A stretch of DNA of 64,000 nt from Chloroflexota bacterium (GTDB lineage: Bacteria; Chloroflexota; Anaerolineae; VGOG01). Under the pieces are notes generated by a model that was given only the letters and a program-made list of their open reading frames with translations, ran no database searches and had not been told where the DNA came from. Below, in pieces: positions 7,752 through 16,871 of this stretch; within the stretch, counting starts at the first letter, position 1, and each line of letters starts with the position of its first letter. The stretch is taken from NCBI GenBank assembly GCA_030611885.1, contig JAUWOY010000002.1:62001-126000 (forward strand), in the 5' to 3' direction. The position numbers and the translations under genes were made by a program.

Positions 7752-10256
7752 TTACACTCCTTCCGCCGCTGGCTGGACCGTTGCCTCCACTGGGACAAAA
7801 GCCGCTTCTTCGACCGGAATTCCCCTCTTGGCAAAAGTCAACCCTTCCTCACCAACATCTATGACTACGGTGTCGCCTGACTGGAAGAGACCGTTCAGCA
7901 GTTGCACAGACAGCGGGCTCTCCACCCGCCGCTGCAAGGTGCGCTTGAGCGGTCGGGCTCCAAACTGGGGATCGTAACCCTCCTCGGCCAGCCACTTCCG
8001 CGCGCTCTCGGTTAGCTCTACGGCCAAACCCTGCTCGGCAAGACGCGCGCTGATCTCTTTCATCTGGAGGTCAACGATCTGCTTGACCTGCTCCTGGCTC
8101 AGGGTGTGGAAGATGATGATCTCGTCAACGCGGTTGAGGAACTCAGGACGGAAGGTCTTCTTGAGCTTTTTCTGGATCTTCTGATGCGCCTCTTGCTCAT
8201 CGGGAGTGTCTGCCTCTCCCGGCCTCAGGAAGCCGAGGGTGCCCCCCTTCCGGGCAAACTCCGTGCCGATGTTGGAGGTCATGATGACTACCGTGTTGCG
8301 GAAGTCAACGATGTGACCCTGCCCGTCGGTCAGGCGTCCGTCCTCCATGATCTGCAGCAAGGCGTTCCAGACGTCGGGATGGGCCTTCTCGATCTCGTCG
8401 AAGAGGACTATCTGGTAGGGCCGCCGCCGCACCGCTTCGGTGAGCTGCCCTCCTTCCTCGTAGCCCACGTAGCCAGGCGGGGCGCCGAAGAGGCGGGAGA
8501 CGGTGTGTCGCTCGCGGTACTCGCTCATGTCTATGCGCACCAGAGCTTCCTCGTCGTCGAACATGAACCAGGCCAGCGTCTTGGCCAACTCCGTCTTGCC
8601 AACCCCAGAGGGGCCCAGAAAGATGAAACTGCCGATGGGCCGCTTGGGGTCCTTCAGGCCGCTTCTCGCCCGGCGGATGGCATCGGAGACGGCGTTTATG
8701 GCCTCGTCCTGGCCGACGATTCGCTCGTGCAACCTCTCCTCCATCTTCAGGAGTTTTGCGGCCTCAGTTTCCATCAGACTGTGCACCGGGATTCCCGTCC
8801 AGCTAGCGACTACCTGAGCGATGTCTTCCTCGTCCACCACTTCGTCCAGGTTCATCTCCTGTCGCCAGGCATCGCGTTGGTCGTTGAACTCCGTCTCCAA
8901 CTTCAGGCGCCCGCTCTTGAAACTGGCCGCCCGCTCGTAGTCCCGCGCTGCCCAGGCGGCCTCTTCCTCGGTGATCAGCTTCTGCAGCTCGGCCTTCATG
9001 GCCTTGAGATCTGGCGGCATGCTGTAGATGGCGACGCGCAGTTTCGCCGCTCCCTCGTCAATAAGGTCTACGGCCTTGTCGGGGAGGTGGCGGTCCGTCA
9101 CGTAGCGCTGAGAGAGCCGGGCGGCTGCCACCAGGGCCTCGTCGGCAAAAGTGACCTTGTGGTGGGCTTCGTAGCGGTCGCGAAGTCCCTTCAGCATCTC
9201 GATGGTCTCCTCAACGGTGGGCTCCTCCACGTAGACGGGAGAGAATCGCCTCTCCAGAGCGGAGTCCCGCTCGATGTACTTGCGGTAGTCGTTCAGGGTG
9301 GTGGCACCCACGCACTGCAGTTCCCCCCGGGCCAGGGCAGGCTTCATCATGCTGGAGGCATCCAGGGCTCCTGCGCCGGCGCCGGCTCCGACCACGTTGT
9401 GCAACTCGTCAATGAAGAGGATGATCTCCCCCTCGGCCCGCTGGATCTCTTCGATGGCTGCTTTCAAGCGCTCCTCGAACTCGCCACGGAGGCGAGAGCC
9501 GGCCACCATGGCCGCCAGATCCAGGGAGACGACTCGTTTGCCCATCAGTATCTCAGGTACGTCGTCGTCGGCGATCTTCTGGGCCAGTCCTTCGACGATG
9601 GCCGTCTTTCCCACGCCGGCCTCGCCGATGAGCACCGGGTTGTTCTTGGTGCGCCGCGACAGCACCTGGATGACTCGCAGAATCTCCTCGTCACGGCCAA
9701 TGACTGGATCCAGTCTCCTCTCTTTAGCCAACTGGGTCAGGTCGCGGCTGTATTTTTCGAGGACACGGTAGCGGCTTTCGGCGAACTGATCGGTCACCCG
9801 TTGGCCGCCGCGCACTTCTTTGATGGCTTCGTGGATGCGGTCTTTGGTAACGCCGTAGTCACCCAGAATGCGAGCCACTGGGGTGCCTCGCTCGCTGGCG
9901 ATAGCGAGGAAGAGGTGCTCGGTCGAGATGTATTCATCCTTGAGCTTACTGGCCTCCTCGTTAGCCACGTCTATGACCCGCTTGAGGCGGGGAGTGATAA
10001 ACACCTGGCCGGTCCCGCCGCCGTAGATGGCGACCTTGGGGCTGGCCTTCAGCACCCCGTCCAGGCGGCTTTTCACCGTCTCGATGTTCACCCCCAGTTT
10101 CTCCAACATCTGGGGGATGACGCCCTCCGGCTGCTCCAGCAGGGCCAGCAGCATGTGCTCGGTGTCCACCTGGTTGTGGCTGTAACGCTGCAATATCTCG
10201 TACGACCGGGTGGCTGCATCCAGCGCCCGCTCGGTGAAACGATCAAATCTCATCAT
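7752..10256 (-). CDS. clpC: ATP-dependent Clp protease ATP-binding subunit ClpC
   Basis: This AAA+ unfoldase of 834 residues starts [22 protein letters not shown]. It has a double Clp-N domain (residues 1-145), AAA-1 (Walker [10 protein letters not shown], Walker [10 protein letters not shown]), a short middle region with a UVR-like segment ([18 protein letters not shown]) and AAA-2 ([24 protein letters not shown]), followed by the Clp C-terminal D2-small domain. The UVR-like segment and the short middle domain favour ClpC over ClpB. It unfolds proteins for ClpP. It is the last gene of a stress operon with dnaJ-like, htrA and a release-factor-like gene. The C-terminal ~25 residues are an acidic, alanine-rich tail. 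Confidence 0.95.
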   Translation of the reverse strand: MMRFDRFTERALDAATRSYEILQRYSHNQVDTEHMLLALLEQPEGVIPQMLEKLGVNIETVKSRLDGVLKASPKVAIYGGGTGQVFITPRLKRVIDVANEEASKLKDEYISTEHLFLAIASERGTPVARILGDYGVTKDRIHEAIKEVRGGQRVTDQFAESRYRVLEKYSRDLTQLAKERRLDPVIGRDEEILRVIQVLSRRTKNNPVLIGEAGVGKTAIVEGLAQKIADDDVPEILMGKRVVSLDLAAMVAGSRLRGEFEERLKAAIEEIQRAEGEIILFIDELHNVVGAGAGAGALDASSMMKPALARGELQCVGATTLNDYRKYIERDSALERRFSPVYVEEPTVEETIEMLKGLRDRYEAHHKVTFADEALVAAARLSQRYVTDRHLPDKAVDLIDEGAAKLRVAIYSMPPDLKAMKAELQKLITEEEAAWAARDYERAASFKSGRLKLETEFNDQRDAWRQEMNLDEVVDEEDIAQVVASWTGIPVHSLMETEAAKLLKMEERLHERIVGQDEAINAVSDAIRRARSGLKDPKRPIGSFIFLGPSGVGKTELAKTLAWFMFDDEEALVRIDMSEYRERHTVSRLFGAPPGYVGYEEGGQLTEAVRRRPYQIVLFDEIEKAHPDVWNALLQIMEDGRLTDGQGHIVDFRNTVVIMTSNIGTEFARKGGTLGFLRPGEADTPDEQEAHQKIQKKLKKTFRPEFLNRVDEIIIFHTLSQEQVKQIVDLQMKEISARLAEQGLAVELTESARKWLAEEGYDPQFGARPLKRTLQRRVESPLSVQLLNGLFQSGDTVVIDVGEEGLTFAKRGIPVEEAAFVPVEATVQPAAEGV

Positions 10257-10289
10257 GGTAATTCACCTCTCTAATCTCTTAAAGCTGGC

Positions 10290-11402
10290 TTAGTAGCGCA
10301 AAAGCGCTGCGATGTGCCCCGCCCTCTCCAGGGCGGGGCTATCTCTCACTACCTCCACCTGTCCTCCTTGGTCAATGACCTCTCGCACGATCAGGTCCAC
10401 AGCAGCATCTATTTGCTTTACTTTACTGCCACAGAAGGGGCACTCCTCCTGGGCTTGAGCAACGATATAGCCGCACTGCTCACAACGGTAGGCAGTGGCC
10501 TTGTATCCTTCGGCTACCAGCAAGACGTGCACTCGCCCCTCGTACACAGCTCCCAGGGTGTCGGCCAGGCCAATGACCCCGGCCCCGCCCTTAGCTGCGG
10601 CGGTGATGACGCTCTCCACGAGCTCTTTCTCCGTCTCGCGCTCAACCGTTCCTATGATTTCCAGCGAGCGGTCCAGTATATCTGCCTCCGAGGCGGTCAT
10701 CACTGTGGGGAAGCTGCCCACTACCTGTTCTTGTAGGTCCTTGGGCAACATTTCCTGAAACTGGGCCACGGTCTGGTCGGTGCCGCCCAGAATGATGCGG
10801 CTGCACCGTCCGCCCTCGCAGAACTTGGCCGTCAACTCGGCTGCCTCCTTGAGATTGCGCTGAGCTATCTCTTCCTCCCTCCGTCCAGTGCGCCCCGTTA
10901 CTCCACCCCGACGGCCAGCCGCCGAGCCGCGGCCGTGCTTCATGCGTTTCACTTCCTCACCAATAGTCCCGCTGGTCTCCTGCAATTCCCCTAGTTGGAA
11001 GAGGAAGAGGCGTGCTCCCTCCTGATCCACCAGCACAACCCCATAGCGTCCGTAGGCGTCGAGGATGTTGGTCAAGGGCTTGATGTAGGGTCTATTGCCT
11101 ACGTGGACGTGGTTTTCCACCGGCACAGCCAGGGGGTAGGCCCGCCAAAAATCCTGCTCCAGGCAGGAAAATAATACCACCCCCTTGCCTTGCCAGTCGT
11201 ACTCGTGGTCGAAATATCGCTCCACGGTGCCGACATCTTCGCGCCGTGCCTGACCTGATATCTCCTTCAGCAGGCCCCTCAGCACCAGCTTGTACTCATC
11301 AGTGGTACGCTTCGTTGGATCAACGTCCAGGTACAAGCTTAGCACCGGCGATTCCTCACTGTGAAAACCTACTAGCTCTTGCAAATCCTTTTCGCTGAAC
11401 AT
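10290..11402 (-). CDS. Bacterial release-factor-1-like (baeRF) family protein
   Basis: This 370-residue protein shows the pattern of bacterial homologues of archaeal/eukaryotic release factor 1: an N-terminal SPVLSLYLDVDPTKR segment, a central GVVLVDQEGARLFLF strand followed by a basic Gly/Arg loop (about residues 150-175), and a C-terminal L7Ae-like part with a zinc ribbon CEQCGY...CPFCG (about residues 305-325). Family members are proposed to act on stalled ribosomes or peptidyl-tRNA; the role here is inferred. It sits 33 bases before clpC, consistent with a link between ribosome rescue and proteolysis. Confidence 0.8.
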   Translation of the reverse strand: MFSEKDLQELVGFHSEESPVLSLYLDVDPTKRTTDEYKLVLRGLLKEISGQARREDVGTVERYFDHEYDWQGKGVVLFSCLEQDFWRAYPLAVPVENHVHVGNRPYIKPLTNILDAYGRYGVVLVDQEGARLFLFQLGELQETSGTIGEEVKRMKHGRGSAAGRRGGVTGRTGRREEEIAQRNLKEAAELTAKFCEGGRCSRIILGGTDQTVAQFQEMLPKDLQEQVVGSFPTVMTASEADILDRSLEIIGTVERETEKELVESVITAAAKGGAGVIGLADTLGAVYEGRVHVLLVAEGYKATAYRCEQCGYIVAQAQEECPFCGSKVKQIDAAVDLIVREVIDQGGQVEVVRDSPALERAGHIAALLRY

Positions 11403-11444
11403 GCTCTAGCCTCCTTTTGCTTTAGTTTTCATATTTGATCAAGT

Positions 11445-12638
11445 TCACAGGCCTTCGGGCATTTCCCCCAGTTTTACTTCGACGGTCATCTCCAGGTCGT
11501 CGCGCCAGATGGTCAGCGTCACCGCCTGCCCGACCTCGGTTCGCTCCTGCAAGTAAGCGTCCAGATCATCCCAGTTATGTAGCGGCACACCATCAATGGC
11601 CGTCAGGATGTCGCCGCCGATCAGCAGCCGACGTCGCCGGTAGATCGCTTCCTCTGTGGCGCTACGCAGGCCTGCTCGCACGGCTGGGCTGTTGCGATAG
11701 AGTTGGGCGATCAGTAGCCCCCGGTCCACCGGCAGTCCCAGCGCGCGGGCCAGCTCCGGATAGAGATCGTAGCCGAGTCCCTCGATGCCCAGCCAGGGAT
11801 GGGGATAGCGCCCGTTCTGGATGAGTTCCGGCACGATCTGCTTGAGCTTGTTGACCGGGATCGCCAGGCCCACGCCAGCCGAGGTGCCGGTCGGCGAGAA
11901 AAGGGCTGAGTTGACGCCGATAAGCTGCCCGCTGCTGTCCAGCAATGGCCCGCCGGAGTTGCCCCGATTGATGGCGGCATCGGTCTGGATCACGCCGCGC
12001 AGCACCCGGTCGTCTTCGGTCTTCAGGGTGCGGTTGACGGCGCTGACCACGCCCACTGTCAGCGTGCGCTCGAATTGGCCGAAGGGATTGCCGATAGCGA
12101 TGGCCCGCTGGCCTACCTGTAAGGCATCCGAGTCACCCAGAGGAATAGGCTCGACGCCTTCCGGTAGCTCAGCGACGCGCAGCACGGCCAGGTCGTTCAG
12201 GGGATCAACGCCCACGATCTCGGCCGGTAGCTCCTTATCCCTGCCGAAGCTGACCACGATCTCGCTGGCGTCTGCCACCACGTGGTAGTTGGTGATGATA
12301 TGGCCATCGCGATCGTAGACGAAGCCGGAGCCGCTGCCCTCCTCGGGGATGAGGCCAAAGAAGAAGCTGTGGCGCAATACCTGGGTGGTGATGTTGACCA
12401 CGGCGGGGCTGGCCTGCTGATAAACGGCGATCACCCGTTGCTCTTCGACGTCAACTGCTTCTATCATCTCCGGTGGCAGGGGCGTCGCCGTGACCACTAT
12501 CACTATGGGGGTGGATGTAGGAAGAGGGGTAGGGGTGGGTTCCTGTTGTCTAACGTTCGGGAGCGAAATCAGATTGCAACCTGGCAGAGCCATCATCAAC
12601 AGGATGATCAAGACAGCCAGGTGTAGCTTCTTGTGCAT
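11445..12638 (-). CDS. HtrA/DegP-type serine protease, lipoprotein or membrane-anchored
   Basis: This 397-residue protease has a lipobox-like signal peptide (MMALPGC, Cys near residue 21) and a Thr-Pro-rich spacer. A trypsin-like domain follows, with His in IITNYHVV, Asp in DPLNDLAVL and Ser in INRGNSGGPLL, and a PDZ domain spans about residues 290-390. It degrades or refolds damaged exported proteins. The ATG at 12638 is preceded by GGAGAG. A 134-bp inverted-repeat element is inserted directly upstream, between this gene and dnaJ, and may uncouple it from that gene. Confidence 0.93.
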   Translation of the reverse strand: MHKKLHLAVLIILLMMALPGCNLISLPNVRQQEPTPTPLPTSTPIVIVVTATPLPPEMIEAVDVEEQRVIAVYQQASPAVVNITTQVLRHSFFFGLIPEEGSGSGFVYDRDGHIITNYHVVADASEIVVSFGRDKELPAEIVGVDPLNDLAVLRVAELPEGVEPIPLGDSDALQVGQRAIAIGNPFGQFERTLTVGVVSAVNRTLKTEDDRVLRGVIQTDAAINRGNSGGPLLDSSGQLIGVNSALFSPTGTSAGVGLAIPVNKLKQIVPELIQNGRYPHPWLGIEGLGYDLYPELARALGLPVDRGLLIAQLYRNSPAVRAGLRSATEEAIYRRRRLLIGGDILTAIDGVPLHNWDDLDAYLQERTEVGQAVTLTIWRDDLEMTVEVKLGEMPEGL

Positions 12639-12650
12639 TGTCTCTCCATA

Positions 12651-12784
12651 AGTGTCAACTTAAGAGAGCGATCCAGACTTCGGAGGTTTTCAGACGTGAT
12701 TTCGCCAGTAAACCAGCCAGGTAATCGAGGTAACTTTGCCAGCAGAGGCACTGCTGGAAACCTCCGAAGTCTTAAGTTGACACT
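12651..12784. mobile_element. MITE-like inverted-repeat element between dnaJ and htrA
   Basis: This 134-bp element is bounded by perfect 14-bp inverted ends AGTGTCAACTTAAG and CTTAAGTTGACACT, with a second pair of inner arms AGACTTCGGAGGTTT and AAACCTCCGAAGTCT. An 11-base direct repeat ATTGTCTCTCC flanks it at 12637-12647 and 12789-12799. It has no coding capacity. The inner arms resemble the REP palindrome associated with the transposase at 37540-38148. Confidence 0.75.
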
Positions 12785-12798
12785 AATGATTGTCTCTC

Positions 12799-13725
12799 CT
12801 ACTTGTCCTGGCGCAGGCTAGCCAGTTCGCGGAAGAGTTCCTTTTCCTTTTTGCTAAGCTTCTGTGGCACTCGTACCCTGAACCTGGCGTAGAGGTCGCC
12901 GCGTTTTTGGGGATGGCGCAGGCTGGGCATGCCCTTTCCTCGCAGGCGGAAGGTGCGGCCGCCCTGGGTCCCGGCTGGGATCTTGAGCATCACGTCGCCG
13001 CCTGGGGTGGGCACCTTGATCTCTCCGCCCAACACGGCGGTGTAGAGGCTGACGGGGACATCGCAATTGAGGTCATCCCCCTGGCGCTCAAAGACGGAAT
13101 GAGGCAGAACCGTGACTTCCAGGTAGAGGTCCCCGCTGGCCCCGCCGCCGATGCCGGGGCTGCCCTCGCCTGCCATCCGCACCTTGGAACCTGTCCTGAC
13201 TCCCGGCGGGATCTTTATCTCCAGGCGTCGTCCATCTTTCTGGATCATCCGGGTAGTGCCTTGAGAAGCCTCCTCCAGAGTGATCTCCACTGGCTGAGTG
13301 TAGTCCTGGCCCCGGCGGGGGCGCGCTTGGGTGGCGCCCATGCCGCCGAAAATGGTCTGGAAGAAATCGGAGAAGCCTCCACCGCCGAACAAATCGCCCA
13401 GGTCTGCGTACTCCACCCGGACGCCTCCGCCTCCGGGCTGTGCTTGGTTGAACCACTGGCTCCAGTCGAAGCCCCTGGGATCTCTGCCCTTGTGCTGCCA
13501 CTGCTGCCAACTGCTTCCCAACTGATCGTACTTACGGCGCTTCTCAGGATCGGACAAAACCTCATGGGCTTCGTTGATGTCCTTGAAACGCTCCTCGGCA
13601 GTTTTGTCGTCGGGGTTCACGTCGGGGTGATGTTGGCGGGCCAGCTTGCGATAAGCCTTCTTTATCTCTTTCTCCTCAGCGTTCCGTCTCACGCCCAGGA
13701 TTTTGTAGTAGTCTTTGTACTCCAT
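12799..13725 (-). CDS. DnaJ-like co-chaperone, CbpA type
   Basis: This 308-residue protein has a J domain (residues 3-70, HPD motif in [10 protein letters not shown]), a Gly-rich linker (about 75-130, including [25 protein letters not shown]) and two DnaJ C-terminal substrate-binding domains. It lacks the Cys zinc finger, so it is CbpA-type. It stimulates DnaK ATP hydrolysis. The start overlaps the end of the small membrane protein gene upstream by 50 bases. Confidence 0.93.
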   Translation of the reverse strand: MEYKDYYKILGVRRNAEEKEIKKAYRKLARQHHPDVNPDDKTAEERFKDINEAHEVLSDPEKRRKYDQLGSSWQQWQHKGRDPRGFDWSQWFNQAQPGGGGVRVEYADLGDLFGGGGFSDFFQTIFGGMGATQARPRRGQDYTQPVEITLEEASQGTTRMIQKDGRRLEIKIPPGVRTGSKVRMAGEGSPGIGGGASGDLYLEVTVLPHSVFERQGDDLNCDVPVSLYTAVLGGEIKVPTPGGDVMLKIPAGTQGGRTFRLRGKGMPSLRHPQKRGDLYARFRVRVPQKLSKKEKELFRELASLRQDK

Positions 13726-13993
13726 CTATCGTTTTCGTCTCCCGAAGCCCCCAAATTATCAGCACGACGCCCAGGGCCATGAAGAGCCAGATGATGACCC
13801 TCGTTCCGATGAAGATTTGCACCGCTTCCGGCCCTTGTGAATAGTACGGGCCAGGAGCGAATTCGTGTGCTCCTTCAAGCATCGTGCCCTTAGCGATGTT
13901 ATAGGCGGCGAAGAAGAAGTGGTGTAGCCACTCGTTGAGCACTTCTGCTAACAAACTGAGACCTGCTAGAATACTCCCGGCGATTGTCTTCAT
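13676..13993 (-). CDS. Small two-span membrane protein
   Basis: This 105-residue protein has hydrophobic segments near residues 5-35 and 60-84 ([18 protein letters not shown]) and a polar tail. No family is recognised. Its 3' end overlaps the dnaJ-like gene in another frame, suggesting co-expression. A ribosome site (GGAG) precedes the ATG. Confidence 0.55.
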   Translation of the reverse strand: MKTIAGSILAGLSLLAEVLNEWLHHFFFAAYNIAKGTMLEGAHEFAPGPYYSQGPEAVQIFIGTRVIIWLFMALGVVLIIWGLRETKTIDGVQRLLQNPGRETER

Positions 13994-14033
13994 TTTTCAC
14001 TCCTTGTTGACGAAAGCTGATTGTGTTCCCAAA

Positions 14034-14270
14034 TCATCTGTTGAGCGTTGTCTTTTTCAAGCGTAGCCGACGACGCATTTCCGTGCTGGAGATTCCACCT
14101 TCTGCTTTCTGCCGCGCCCGTGATTGTTCAATCAGCGCAAGAAATTGGGGATGGGTGCTCAGAGCCACTGTCTCCCAATTTGTGTCTTCGATGGACATCA
14201 GCGCCGCGACAGGTTCCCCATCAACAGTCAGAATCATAGGCTCTCTGCTCAGTTGTCGCGCGTATTCCAC
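14034..14270 (-). pseudogene. Phd/YefM-like antitoxin, N-terminally truncated
   Basis: The sequence EYARQLSREPMILTVDGEPVAALMSIEDTNWETVAL matches the core of type II Phd antitoxins. The usual first strand and helix (ISATELRxNL) are missing because the frame runs into the signal peptidase gene. The only standard start near is a GTG at 14270, which leaves 78 residues. No toxin gene is adjacent on this side. It is either a decayed antitoxin or a short derivative. Confidence 0.55.
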
Positions 14271-14290
14271 CAGCGGTGCGTGTGTTCTGC

Positions 14291-14851
14291 CTACGGTGCC
14301 AACTTGATCTGATCCAACGGCCAGTAAACAAACCAGACGTGCCCTTTGATCGTATCCACCGACACCGGCCCGATGGCGCGGGAGTCCCGCGAGTTGCTGC
14401 GATTGTCGCCCAGGATGAACACGTGATCCGGCGGCACGACCGTCGGCGGATAGCTCGGCCCGCCAAAGTTGGTCACCCACGGCTCCTCGATTTGTTGCCC
14501 GTTGATGAACGTGTGCCCGCCGCGCACCTCAACTGTCTCGCCGGGCAGAGCCACCACCCGCTTGATCAGCGCCATCTCGTTTCCTGGCCGATCAGCGATC
14601 ACTACATCCCCGCGACGCGGGAGGTGAAAACGATAGGAGAGCTTCTCCTCTATCACCCGATAGCCGCGATACAAATTGGGTTCCATGCTCGGGCCATGTT
14701 CCACCAGCGCGGCCTCAGCGACGAAGACATTGATGAACAGCGCCACCAGGAGAGCCGGCAAGATCGTGATGACCAACTCCCACATTGCATTGACTACAAA
14801 CTGCGTCTTGGATGCAGGCTCTTCCTGGTGCTCTGTCGTGAATTCTTCCAA
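14291..14851 (-). CDS. lepB: Signal peptidase I
   Basis: This 186-residue peptidase has one N-terminal membrane span (about residues 25-48). The catalytic Ser is in HGPSMEPNL and the catalytic Lys in ALIKRVVALPGE; the family box GDNRSNSRDSRAIGPV is also present. It removes signal peptides from secreted proteins at the outer face of the membrane. It ends inside the Phd remnant in a different frame. Confidence 0.95.
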   Translation of the reverse strand: MEEFTTEHQEEPASKTQFVVNAMWELVITILPALLVALFINVFVAEAALVEHGPSMEPNLYRGYRVIEEKLSYRFHLPRRGDVVIADRPGNEMALIKRVVALPGETVEVRGGHTFINGQQIEEPWVTNFGGPSYPPTVVPPDHVFILGDNRSNSRDSRAIGPVSVDTIKGHVWFVYWPLDQIKLAP

Positions 14852-14892
14852 AACTCCCTCACTCTTTGACTTGTTGCCTTTTTGTTATTCGG

Positions 14893-15243
14893 TTATTGAC
14901 GGGCGAAGCGAACAGTTGTTTCGGTCGCCACGACGAATTGGTCATGAAGTCGATCTGCGTAACCTGCGAGAAGTCGCTGCACTGCCTCAATCTTGTTCTC
15001 GGTTCTTTCATCGTCGAGACGCAGGAGGATAACTCCTTTGTGCGGCCATCGGTCTCGGTAAACCTTCTCCCCGAAGCCTTTATCGTTCGTAATCAGGATT
15101 CGACTCTCAGCAAAGGCCTTCTGGATAATCTCTTCGTCGTCCATTCCGCGCGCTTCTTCGTACACGGAGAAAACCTCATGTTGTCGTTCTCGTAACCATT
15201 GAGCTACAGCTGGGCCGGTACATTCGTCCACGAGGAATCTCAT
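14893..15243 (-). CDS. DUF5615 PIN-like protein, putative toxin
   Basis: This 116-residue protein begins MRFLVDECTGPAVAQWLRERQHEV and contains ILITNDKGFGEKVY, both typical of DUF5615 PIN-like proteins. Acidic residues D6, E7 and D54 match the expected metal-binding positions. It directly follows a DUF433 gene, a well-known putative toxin-antitoxin pairing. RNase activity is inferred from the fold family. Confidence 0.85.
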   Translation of the reverse strand: MRFLVDECTGPAVAQWLRERQHEVFSVYEEARGMDDEEIIQKAFAESRILITNDKGFGEKVYRDRWPHKGVILLRLDDERTENKIEAVQRLLAGYADRLHDQFVVATETTVRFARQ

Positions 15244-15504
15244 TTAGGCCATCTCCATCTCCACCTCCATTGCCAGCGGCATAAAGACAATGCTTTGCAA
15301 AGATTGGGCCGCGAACAGCAAACAGGCTTGAAGGTCTTCTGGAACCAATCCGTTGTATTCCTGGAGAATCTCCTCAAAGGTTGCGCCATGAGCCAGTAGG
15401 TTAAGGATGTATTCCACAGTTAAGCGTGTTCCTCTGATGACCGGCTTCCCCACCATGACTTTCGGGTTCAGAGCGATTCGTTCGAGCAACCGATTTTGTT
15501 TCAT
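15244..15504 (-). CDS. DUF433 protein, putative antitoxin
   Basis: This 86-residue protein has the DUF433 pattern NPKVMVGKPVIRGTRLTVEYILNLLAHGATFEEILQEYNGL with a helix-turn-helix-like fold. The ATG at 15504 has GAGGTGAGG upstream and is preferred over a start at 15555. It abuts the DUF5615 gene with no gap, so it probably encodes the antitoxin and autoregulator of the pair. Confidence 0.87.
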   Translation of the reverse strand: MKQNRLLERIALNPKVMVGKPVIRGTRLTVEYILNLLAHGATFEEILQEYNGLVPEDLQACLLFAAQSLQSIVFMPLAMEVEMEMA

Positions 15505-15555
15505 AGTTTCCTCACCTCTGGGCGGATATTCTTGATGGCTCTTGCAGTACTTCAC

Positions 15556-15604
15556 TTTGCCTCGTTACTCGTTACCTCGTAACTTGTCAACTCATTACTC
15601 ATTG
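15556..15604. repeat. Short tandem repeat, GTTACTC/GTTACCTC type
   Basis: Imperfect copies of a CTCGTTAC-like unit run from just upstream of the DUF433 gene into the end of the SPFH gene. The same unit occurs at 33992-34035 and 60080-60178. Confidence 0.6.
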
Positions 15605-16591
15605 TCCCGTTGTCTCGGTGACCACAGTGCTGGGCGCGACGGTAGCCCCAGTCATGGTCTCACCGGGCGTCAGATTGAGGAAGGGCACAAAGCTGCCGGG
15701 CGGCATGATTCCCCAGGAGACCTTGCCATCTGGGTCGCTCAGGGATTCCACGAATCGCAGTTGGATGATGGCCGGGTACTTCGCCAGGGCTTCACCCTTG
15801 ATATGGATGGCCCCTGCCTCCGCCTCCGCCAGCAGTTCCACCTTTTGTGCATCACCCTTGGCTCGTTCGATGGTGGACTGGGCCTCACCTTTGGCCATCT
15901 CAACCTGGCCCTGAGCCTTATGGATTGCCTGCTCAGCCCGGTGCTGCTCCGTGATGACATTCTCGGCCTCGATCTGTTTCTGCTCCACGGCCTGCCTGTA
16001 GTCTTCGGTGAACTCGATCTTCCGCAGGCCAAAGCTTTCGAGGATGATTCCCTTCTCCATCAAAAGGGGCCTGAGCTGATCCTCGAATTGGTCCTGGACT
16101 GCCTGGATGTTCCCCGTGTAGAGGTCGAGGGCCGCGTACTCTTTGGGGATATTACGGGCCAGGATGCGGCTGTGGAACTTGACCACCTTCTCCACCACGT
16201 CCCGCTCGTCGCCGATGTTGTTAGCGATCCAGCTCACTTTCTGGGGGTCAATGCGGAAGCGAATGGAATACTTCAGGATGATCTGCTGTCCATCCGCAGT
16301 GGTGGTATCGGTGGGGAAGTCGTCGTAGGCAGCCCGTGACTCTGCCTCGCCGACAGTTTGGTAGATGATCTCCTGGGTGCGGTAGCCCACCACCGCCTCA
16401 ACGAGGGGTATCTTCCAGTTCAGGCCCGGCCGCATGATCCTCCCCGTCACTCTCCCGAAGCGAGTGACCAGTCCTACTGAGCCGTAACTGACCTGGACGT
16501 AGCTTGAGGATGCCAGGATCAGGGCCAGGAACAGCACCCCGATGACGACCAGCACTCCCCTGTTAAATGATGGAAACCCTTGCTTTCTCAT
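15599..16591 (-). CDS. SPFH/prohibitin-family membrane protein
   Basis: This 330-residue protein has an N-terminal membrane span (about residues 12-32), an SPFH domain (SYGSVGLVTRFGRVTGRIMRPGLNWKIPLVE) and a long helical region rich in Ala/Glu/Lys (about residues 200-285). Members are membrane scaffolds or HflK/C-like regulators of proteases. The ATG at 16591 has AAGGAGG upstream; a longer frame to 16732 is only repeat sequence. The TGA stop falls inside a GTAACGAG-type tandem repeat (15556-15601). Confidence 0.9.
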   Translation of the reverse strand: MRKQGFPSFNRGVLVVIGVLFLALILASSSYVQVSYGSVGLVTRFGRVTGRIMRPGLNWKIPLVEAVVGYRTQEIIYQTVGEAESRAAYDDFPTDTTTADGQQIILKYSIRFRIDPQKVSWIANNIGDERDVVEKVVKFHSRILARNIPKEYAALDLYTGNIQAVQDQFEDQLRPLLMEKGIILESFGLRKIEFTEDYRQAVEQKQIEAENVITEQHRAEQAIHKAQGQVEMAKGEAQSTIERAKGDAQKVELLAEAEAGAIHIKGEALAKYPAIIQLRFVESLSDPDGKVSWGIMPPGSFVPFLNLTPGETMTGATVAPSTVVTETTGQ

Positions 16592-16621
16592 GTCAAACCT
16601 CCTTATTCTTTGATGATCCAT

Positions 16622-16630
16622 ATTATACCA
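16622..16630 (-). promoter_or_regulatory. Extended -10 promoter of the SPFH gene
   Basis: The minus strand reads TGGTATAAT, an extended -10 with a perfect TATAAT at 16627-16622. No good -35 is seen. It lies 31 bases upstream of the ATG. Confidence 0.5.
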
Positions 16631-16658
16631 GGTTTTGGGCTTTTTGCATAGCACGAAT

Positions 16659-16704
16659 AAAATCCAAAGTTCAAAGCTTGCTTTGAACTTTGAGCTTCGA
16701 ACTT
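16659..16704. repeat. AAAGTTCAAAG-type repeat
   Basis: Two inverted runs of the unit (A)AAAGTTC flank a short spacer, forming a palindrome in the divergent promoter region between the SPFH and transaldolase genes. The same unit forms the linkers of the aldolase-Fae genes and is found at 59666 and 60027. Confidence 0.6.
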
Positions 16705-16717
16705 CTTTTTGTGAGGT

Positions 16718-16745
16718 TGCGATAAATGGCAAAAGAGGATATAAT
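16718..16745 (+). promoter_or_regulatory. Putative promoter of the transaldolase gene
   Basis: TTGCGA (16718-16723) is separated by 16 bases from a perfect TATAAT (16740-16745). The leader to the ATG at 16872 contains a 74-bp palindromic repeat element. Confidence 0.55.
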
Positions 16746-16767
16746 TGGGGAGCGTGGGGCGGTGAGA

Positions 16768-16841
16768 CACTACAACGAATTTAGAAAGAAGCGGATTGAA
16801 TCACGCGCGAAAATCCGTTCCATTCCCAATCCGCTGTAGTG
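16768..16841. repeat. CACTACAACG-bounded palindromic repeat, copy 1
   Basis: This 74-bp imperfect palindrome starts CACTACAACGAATTTAG and ends CCGCTGTAGTG, with an inner GCGGATTG/CAATCCGC-type arm. A second copy at 44591-44660 forms the C-terminus of a Nudix gene. Here it lies in the transaldolase leader. Confidence 0.7.
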
Positions 16842-16871
16842 TTTCATCAATATCAACACAGGAGGTCAAGC

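Noticed and set aside
8106-10274. A 722-residue open frame on the plus strand opposite clpC
   Set aside because: It is the antisense shadow of a highly conserved gene in GC-rich DNA; the protein has no family features and no ribosome site.
14034-14480. A 148-residue Phd protein
   Set aside because: The first ~65 residues are the off-frame translation of the signal peptidase gene; only the C-terminal part is Phd-like.
16592-16732. Longer SPFH protein from 16732
   Set aside because: The extension translates the AAAGTTC repeat and promoter; AAGGAGG precedes the ATG at 16591.
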